Shown: positions 15,663 to 19,293 of the stretch, one piece after another
Position numbering within the stretch: the first letter of the stretch is position 1
Layout of the letters: every line of letters begins with the position of its first letter
Notes under the pieces: model-generated
Database searches by the model: none
Told to the model about the DNA's origin: nothing
The model's input: only the letters and a program-made list of their open reading frames with translations
Assembly (NCBI GenBank): GCA_045114665.1
Contig: JBGUKW010000052.1
Location: 1-19,293, forward strand
DNA length: 19,293 nt
Direction of reading: 5' to 3'
Origin: CADAWZ01 sp045114665
Lineage (GTDB): Bacteria > Vulcanimicrobiota > CADAWZ01
Position numbers and translations under genes: made by a program

Positions 15663-17007
15663 TCTTTTCTTCGTTACCAATAAAATGTCTTTCTCTCCAA
15701 TAATCCTTTACTATTTCCCAATTATTATCAGTATTTGCAAATTTTACAATATCACTTAATATTTTGGGATTTATGTCTTTATCAGAATCTTCAGAAAATC
15801 TCAAATCAGATTCAGTTTGTGGAATTTCATTAGTTATAAATAATTTTCCTATTTCGTTTAAAGATTCGTCATAAATTCTAATATTTGGATCGATAGGATC
15901 AAGAAAATCTGTTGAACCTACAAAACTTTGATTAAAATTAAAAGTACGATATTCTAATCCATTTCGAGTAGTATTAAATAATATGTAAAAAATGCTATCA
16001 AAACTTAGCCCATACAATATGTTATCAAAGACAAAATTTTCTGTTTTATAATATTTATTTATAATTCGTAGCTTTTTAAATACTTTTATTGTTCTATCCC
16101 ATATTATGTTTTCTATGAATTGAATGGAATTTTTCTTTTCGATAAAACCCCAACTTATTCTCTGAACTTCCCCAGCTAAGTGTCTAATATTGCTACGTTC
16201 GTCAATAATATTAAAGTTTTTGGGAAGTTCAATGTTATTTAGAAATTTTATAATTGGAGATGTCAAAGGTAGTTTTCTAAGTTGGAATTTGTGCAATCTA
16301 TTATTTGATTTTAATCTCTTTTGGAATTTATTTTTAAAAGCCTTTGTACCTAATTTTTTGCTGTGAGATTTGAATTTGTCTTTTTTTGATTTAAAATTAC
16401 CTTTGAAGTTATTTACAATTCTATAGACATTTTTTGCATAATCCCAATTTGTTATTCCGTCTTCATTGATTTCATTTGCCCATGTTATAATGCTATCCTC
16501 TATATTGTCTATTGGAAAACAGTATTCAATGTGTCTTTTAAATTTTTTAAAATTTGTAGAAAATTTTAAATCTTTTCTGGTCTGTGGTATTTCTTCTGTC
16601 AAAAATACTCTTGTATGATCATCACAATCGAGGTCTAAAATAGCAATATGTGGTTCATAAAATTTATTTGGGTATATTTTTATCAGAAATTCTTGGTTTT
16701 CATCAGTAATTGGTATTTCAGTTTTTATGGTTTTTATACCAAAAAAATATTCTTCTATTAATTCATATAATGTGAAATAGTAAGCAACATAATTAAATTT
16801 ATTGTGGCGAAAATATTTGACATATACGGTTTCATATCTATATAATTTTATAATTGATTCAAATATTAATTGTACTTTTTTCCAAAATGCCTCTTCGTCG
16901 GTTATTTTTTTTATTTCTTCCAAATTTGAATCCAATAGTTTTAGTTCATTGTCAAAATTTAAATTTTTTAGGTTTAAATTTTTTTGATTTAATCTAAAAT
17001 TAGTCAT
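15616..17007 (-). CDS. Two-module protein of unknown function, downstream paralogue
   Basis: A 463-aa soluble protein without signal peptide or membrane helix. It consists of two related modules. Module 1 has a helical start (37-62), then IKIYPNKFYEPHIAILDLD (109-127), FLTEEIPQTRKDLKFS (135-150) and WANEINEDGITNWDYAK (176-192). Module 2 has a helical start (about 293-320), PNIRIYDESLNEIGKLFITN (374-393), EIPQTESDLRFSEDSDKDI (394-412) and NNWEIVKDYW (428-437). A very basic linker (203-247) joins them. The 'PHI-x-I ... glycine/beta ... helix ... NW' order faintly resembles the DUF4160 family, but I cannot confirm it. It lies 21 bp after the upstream paralogue with an AAAGGAC site, so the two form an operon. 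A role in the pilus or Bat systems is not indicated. Confidence 0.85.
   Translation of the reverse strand: MTNFRLNQKNLNLKNLNFDNELKLLDSNLEEIKKITDEEAFWKKVQLIFESIIKLYRYETVYVKYFRHNKFNYVAYYFTLYELIEEYFFGIKTIKTEIPITDENQEFLIKIYPNKFYEPHIAILDLDCDDHTRVFLTEEIPQTRKDLKFSTNFKKFKRHIEYCFPIDNIEDSIITWANEINEDGITNWDYAKNVYRIVNNFKGNFKSKKDKFKSHSKKLGTKAFKNKFQKRLKSNNRLHKFQLRKLPLTSPIIKFLNNIELPKNFNIIDERSNIRHLAGEVQRISWGFIEKKNSIQFIENIIWDRTIKVFKKLRIINKYYKTENFVFDNILYGLSFDSIFYILFNTTRNGLEYRTFNFNQSFVGSTDFLDPIDPNIRIYDESLNEIGKLFITNEIPQTESDLRFSEDSDKDINPKILSDIVKFANTDNNWEIVKDYWRERHFIGNEEKNYPWFKSKDEQFSIK
15788..15822. repeat. 35-bp identity tract, copy in module 2 of the downstream gene
   Basis: Exactly identical to 18014-18048, where it lies in module 1 of the neighbouring gene. 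It encodes PQTESDLRFSED on the minus strand. The equivalent segment in the neighbour's own module 2 (near 17213-17247) has several base differences, so the closest DNA match is between non-equivalent modules. Confidence 0.92.
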
Positions 17008-17026
17008 TTTATGTCCTTTTTTATGA

Positions 17027-17075
17027 TTTTATTTTATTGAAAATTGTTCATCTTTAGATTTGAACCATGGGTAAT
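17027..17075. repeat. 49-bp direct repeat, copy 2
   Basis: Exact copy of 15614-15662, covering the C-terminal end and stop of the upstream paralogue. The two copies lie 1,413 bp apart in the same orientation; recombination between them would delete the whole downstream gene while leaving an intact 3' end. Confidence 0.95.
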
Positions 17076-18492
17076 CGCAGTTATCATGATTTTCTTCCCA
17101 ACTTCGGCAAGCACCTCCATAATTGATTTCAGCCCAGCCACTTTTGAAGCATAACCAATGATCTTTTGCAAATCTTATAATTTCTTTCAATATTTCAGGA
17201 GGTATATCTTTATCAGAATCTTCAGAAAACCTCAAATCTGATTCATTTTGTGGTGTTTCATTAGTTATAAACAATTTGCCAAGTTCATGGAAATCATCAT
17301 CAATGGTAAATATGTGAACATGTGGATCGTCTCCGTCAATCAGGTATATCATTCCCTGAAAATTGTATTTTGCAAATGTATGAAAAACTAATTCACCATA
17401 ATTTTGAGCTGAATCAAAATAAGCATGCTGTAAACAAGAGATTATATTATATAGTGTGTTGTCTATCGCTAAACCATCTACTTTATAGTATTTATGGATT
17501 ATTAATAGTTTATCTATTATTTTTTTTAGGGTATTGTTTTTAAAAATTTCTTTAAAGAGACCTTCATGATGTGTGTTTATTCTCCCTATTGTTTTTAGAA
17601 GGTTATACATCTCTTCAATAACATTAAAATTTTTAGGTAAAACAACATCATTTGAATGAAATTTTGTAACTTTATCAGATAAAATATTCTTTTTTAGTAA
17701 AAAATTTCTCGGATTAATTCTTGTTTTTCTAAATTTTTTAGGAACAAATTTTATCTTGTGAGGGTATATATCGGGATATATCCAATTAAAATTTAGTTTA
17801 TCTGAATATTTTTTTGCAAATTTATCATTTTTTGATCTAAACTTGCCTTTTAAATTATTTAGCTTTCTATATACTTCTTTGGCATAATCCCAATTTGTCA
17901 TTCCATTTTCATTTTTTTCATTCGCCCATTTTACAACTTGTTCTTTAAAATTGTATTCTTCAATACCATAAGGTTCTAATGGATTGAAAAAACGATACTT
18001 AAGTGCTTCATGGTCTTCAGAAAATCTCAAATCAGATTCAGTTTGTGGGGTTTCGTCTGTTAAATATAGTATTGAACATCTTCTGAATTCAAGGATATTG
18101 ACAGAAAAAATATTTATATGTGGAAACATATCTTTATTTGGATATATCTTAGCTATAAAACCAAATTTATCTTGTTCTTTACATAATGTTTTAAAGCCGA
18201 AAAGGGCTTCTTCTATTGAATAGTAAATATCATCTCTCAAAGCTAAAATATAGTAATTTGACTGGAATTGATTGTCAAATTGTTCTCCCTCTGTAAATGG
18301 AGCTTTCCCCATTTGGGCATATCTGTACAATTTTATAGTTTTTTCCATTGCTGTTTTGGCATTGTTCCAAAATATTTTTTTGTCATTTGTCTCTTTCATT
18401 TCCTCGATTAAATCTCTTGTTAAATCTATTTCTTTCCAAAAATCGAGGTCTTTATTTACTATTAAGTTATTTTTGTCTATTAAAAAATCCAT
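17029..18492 (-). CDS. Two-module protein of unknown function, upstream paralogue
   Basis: A 487-aa paralogue of the gene at 15616-17007, first gene of the operon. Module 1: helical start (about 38-60), AKIYPNKDMFPHINIFSV (114-131), LTDETPQTESDLRFSED (144-160) and WANEKNENGMTNWDYAK (189-205). Module 2: helical start (about 312-340), DGDDPHVHIFTIDDDFHELG (386-405), LFITNETPQNESDLRFSEDS (407-426) and a Trp-containing end, with the shared tail YPWFKSKDEQFSIK. The PHVHI in a Asp-rich turn is the part most like DUF4160. The C-terminal end has three cysteines (C448, C462, C472) absent from the paralogue. No signal peptide. A GGGA site lies just upstream of the ATG, and the promoter at 18550-18578 is well placed. 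Possible roles such as a contact-dependent or toxin-related factor are speculation. Confidence 0.85.
   Translation of the reverse strand: MDFLIDKNNLIVNKDLDFWKEIDLTRDLIEEMKETNDKKIFWNNAKTAMEKTIKLYRYAQMGKAPFTEGEQFDNQFQSNYYILALRDDIYYSIEEALFGFKTLCKEQDKFGFIAKIYPNKDMFPHINIFSVNILEFRRCSILYLTDETPQTESDLRFSEDHEALKYRFFNPLEPYGIEEYNFKEQVVKWANEKNENGMTNWDYAKEVYRKLNNLKGKFRSKNDKFAKKYSDKLNFNWIYPDIYPHKIKFVPKKFRKTRINPRNFLLKKNILSDKVTKFHSNDVVLPKNFNVIEEMYNLLKTIGRINTHHEGLFKEIFKNNTLKKIIDKLLIIHKYYKVDGLAIDNTLYNIISCLQHAYFDSAQNYGELVFHTFAKYNFQGMIYLIDGDDPHVHIFTIDDDFHELGKLFITNETPQNESDLRFSEDSDKDIPPEILKEIIRFAKDHWLCFKSGWAEINYGGACRSWEENHDNCDYPWFKSKDEQFSIK
18014..18048. repeat. 35-bp identity tract, copy in module 1 of the upstream gene
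   Basis: Exact copy of 15788-15822; see that entry. Both encode the same 11-12 residues in the same codons. Confidence 0.92.
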
Positions 18493-18549
18493 TTGTAATT
18501 CCCTTTTGTAGTAATTTTGCAGGATATATATAAAAGTATTCTTAAATAT

Positions 18550-18578
18550 AATATATCATCAAAATATTTATTTTTCAA
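18550..18578 (-). promoter_or_regulatory. Promoter of the minus-strand two-gene operon
   Basis: Read on the minus strand: TTGAAA (18578-18573), 17 bp, then TATATT (18555-18550) preceded by TGA, an extended -10 like the others in the window. Transcription would start near 18543, about 50 nt before the ATG at 18492. The -35 overlaps the ribosome-binding site of the divergent gene. A TATAAT on the plus strand at 18547-18552 could serve that gene, but I see no matching -35. Confidence 0.65.
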
Positions 18579-18585
18579 GGATATT

Positions 18586-19146
18586 ATGTTCATAGATTTA
18601 ACACTAAAAGATTTTATCAAAAAAACTTCATCTTCAGACCCTACACCTGGAGGTGGAGCAGTTTCTGCAATAAGTGCAACACTTGGCATTTCACTTATTT
18701 TAATGGCTTTTAGAATTACATTCAAGAAAACAGAAAAGCCAAATATTCTTCTTGATTTTGAAGATAGGGGAGAGGCTCTTATAGATAAACTTTCAAATCT
18801 TGCTGATGAAGATTCAAAGGTTTATGATTTGGTCATGAAAGCATATAAAATGCCAAAAGAGACTGAAGAAGAAAAAAAATTGAGAAGTGAAAAAATCCAA
18901 GATTCACTTAAAATAGCTTCAGATATTCCAATGGAAATTGCCAAAACTTGTCATGAAGCTATTGAGTTATCCAAAATATTTGAACAGCATTGTAAAAAAT
19001 CTTGTTTTTCTGATTTTGAAGCAGGAAATTATATGCTTGAAACAGCTATTAAATGTGTGCTTTTAAATGTAAAAATAAATATCACAATGATAAAAGATGT
19101 TGAATATGTCGAAAAACTAAAAGCAGAAATGGAAAAATTGTTATAG
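18586..19146 (+). CDS. Cyclodeaminase/cyclohydrolase family protein (FTCD_C-like)
   Basis: A 186-aa stand-alone copy of the family formed by the C-terminal domain of formiminotransferase-cyclodeaminase and by FchA-type methenyltetrahydrofolate cyclohydrolases. The signature DPTPGGGAVSAISATLG is at 18-34. It is followed by LADEDSKVYDLVMKAYKMPK (72-91), SDIPMEIAK (112-120) and the final helical part with FSDFEAGNYMLETAIKC (141-157) and N-V-x-I-N (161-165). Family members interconvert 5-formimino- or 5,10-methenyl-tetrahydrofolate intermediates in the cytosol. Which reaction applies here cannot be told, because no partner formiminotransferase or histidine-degradation gene is visible. I chose the ATG at 18586 over an upstream start at 18517: AAGGA lies just before it and the product then starts directly with the family's N-terminal helix. 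A terminator follows at once. Confidence 0.88.
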   Translation: MFIDLTLKDFIKKTSSSDPTPGGGAVSAISATLGISLILMAFRITFKKTEKPNILLDFEDRGEALIDKLSNLADEDSKVYDLVMKAYKMPKETEEEKKLRSEKIQDSLKIASDIPMEIAKTCHEAIELSKIFEQHCKKSCFSDFEAGNYMLETAIKCVLLNVKINITMIKDVEYVEKLKAEMEKLL

Positions 19147-19151
19147 AAAAT

Positions 19152-19189
19152 AAAAAAAGTGCCTGTGAAATTGCAGGCACTTTTTTTTT
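19152..19189. terminator. Strong bidirectional rho-independent terminator
   Basis: A perfect 14-bp stem (19152-19165 with 19174-19187, core AGTGCCTG/CAGGCACT), an 8-nt loop, an A run on the left and a T run on the right. It lies 5 bp after the plus-strand gene and 8 bp before the stop of the convergent minus-strand gene, so it can end both transcripts. Confidence 0.9.
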
Positions 19190-19197
19190 GCATGTGC

Positions 19198-19293
19198 TTA
19201 AGCTGTAGCTGTCGCAGGAGCTGGTGTAGCAGGTTTGCTTTCTGCTTTTGTCTCAGATTTTGTTTCTGTTTTGGTCTCTGTTTTTGTTGAGGT
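19198..19293 (-). CDS. C-terminal tail of an unidentified protein (truncated by window edge)
   Basis: An open frame enters from the right edge and ends in TAA (19198-19200, read on the minus strand). The 31 visible residues are low complexity: alternating TKTETKTETK, then SETKAESK, then an Ala/Pro/Thr-rich end (PATPAPATATA). Such tails are seen on many proteins, including extended ribosomal proteins and surface proteins. No identity can be given. The adjoining terminator at 19152-19189 in the right place supports it being a real gene end. Confidence 0.6.
   Translation of the reverse strand, partial: TSTKTETKTETKSETKAESKPATPAPATATA

Noticed and set aside
18517..18585. Upstream start for the cyclodeaminase-family gene
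   Set aside because: It would add 23 residues not found in the family; the ATG at 18586 has a ribosome-binding site and fits the domain start.

Overview
The window is AT-rich bacterial DNA (roughly 30% G+C by eye) that uses TAA, TAG and TGA as stops. An aerotolerance (Bat) operon beside prepilin genes with cleavable N-methylation signals suggests a diderm bacterium with type IV pili or a related type II-type filament. The sequence alone does not fix the phylum; an uncultured, possibly gut- or host-associated low-GC lineage is a guess.

Region 1 (1-2889) is the 3' part of a Bat operon: the end of a BatC-like TPR protein with a 21-bp tandem repeat, then batD (Ig-like periplasmic domains, one membrane anchor) and batE (TPR, two membrane helices, SH3-like tail). 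Region 2 (2920-13498) follows after only 30 bp and has no visible promoter of its own. It opens with a short PilV/GspI-like prepilin, followed by three tandem copies of a two-gene cassette. Each cassette holds a PilW/GspJ-like prepilin with a conserved CC-x5-CPHK motif and a very large (753-855 aa) PilX/GspK-like protein. Copies 2 and 3 are each preceded by a rho-independent terminator followed at once by a TTG-N17-TGnTATAAT promoter, so each can be its own transcription unit. The likely reading is three alternative or combinable minor-pilin (tip) complexes for one filament system. This is the most interesting feature here.

Region 3 (13499-15558) is a 248-bp gap with an extended -10 promoter and long leader, then a 603-aa Ala/Gly-rich glycine-zipper protein of unknown function with a disordered Asn/Ser-rich N-terminus and a poly-Gln tail. 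It ends at a terminator shared with convergent genes. Region 4 (15616-18492, minus strand) is a two-gene operon of paralogous proteins of unknown function. Each contains two copies of a module, giving four modules in all, with stretches of exact DNA identity between modules that suggest recent recombination. Region 5 (18586-19293) is a stand-alone cyclodeaminase/cyclohydrolase-family folate enzyme, a strong bidirectional terminator, and the Thr/Lys/Glu/Ala-rich C-terminal end of a minus-strand gene that runs out of the window.

The Bat proteins act in the envelope and the pilins are assembled at the inner membrane, so regions 1 and 2 are both envelope functions. The link between them and regions 3 and 4 is only positional.
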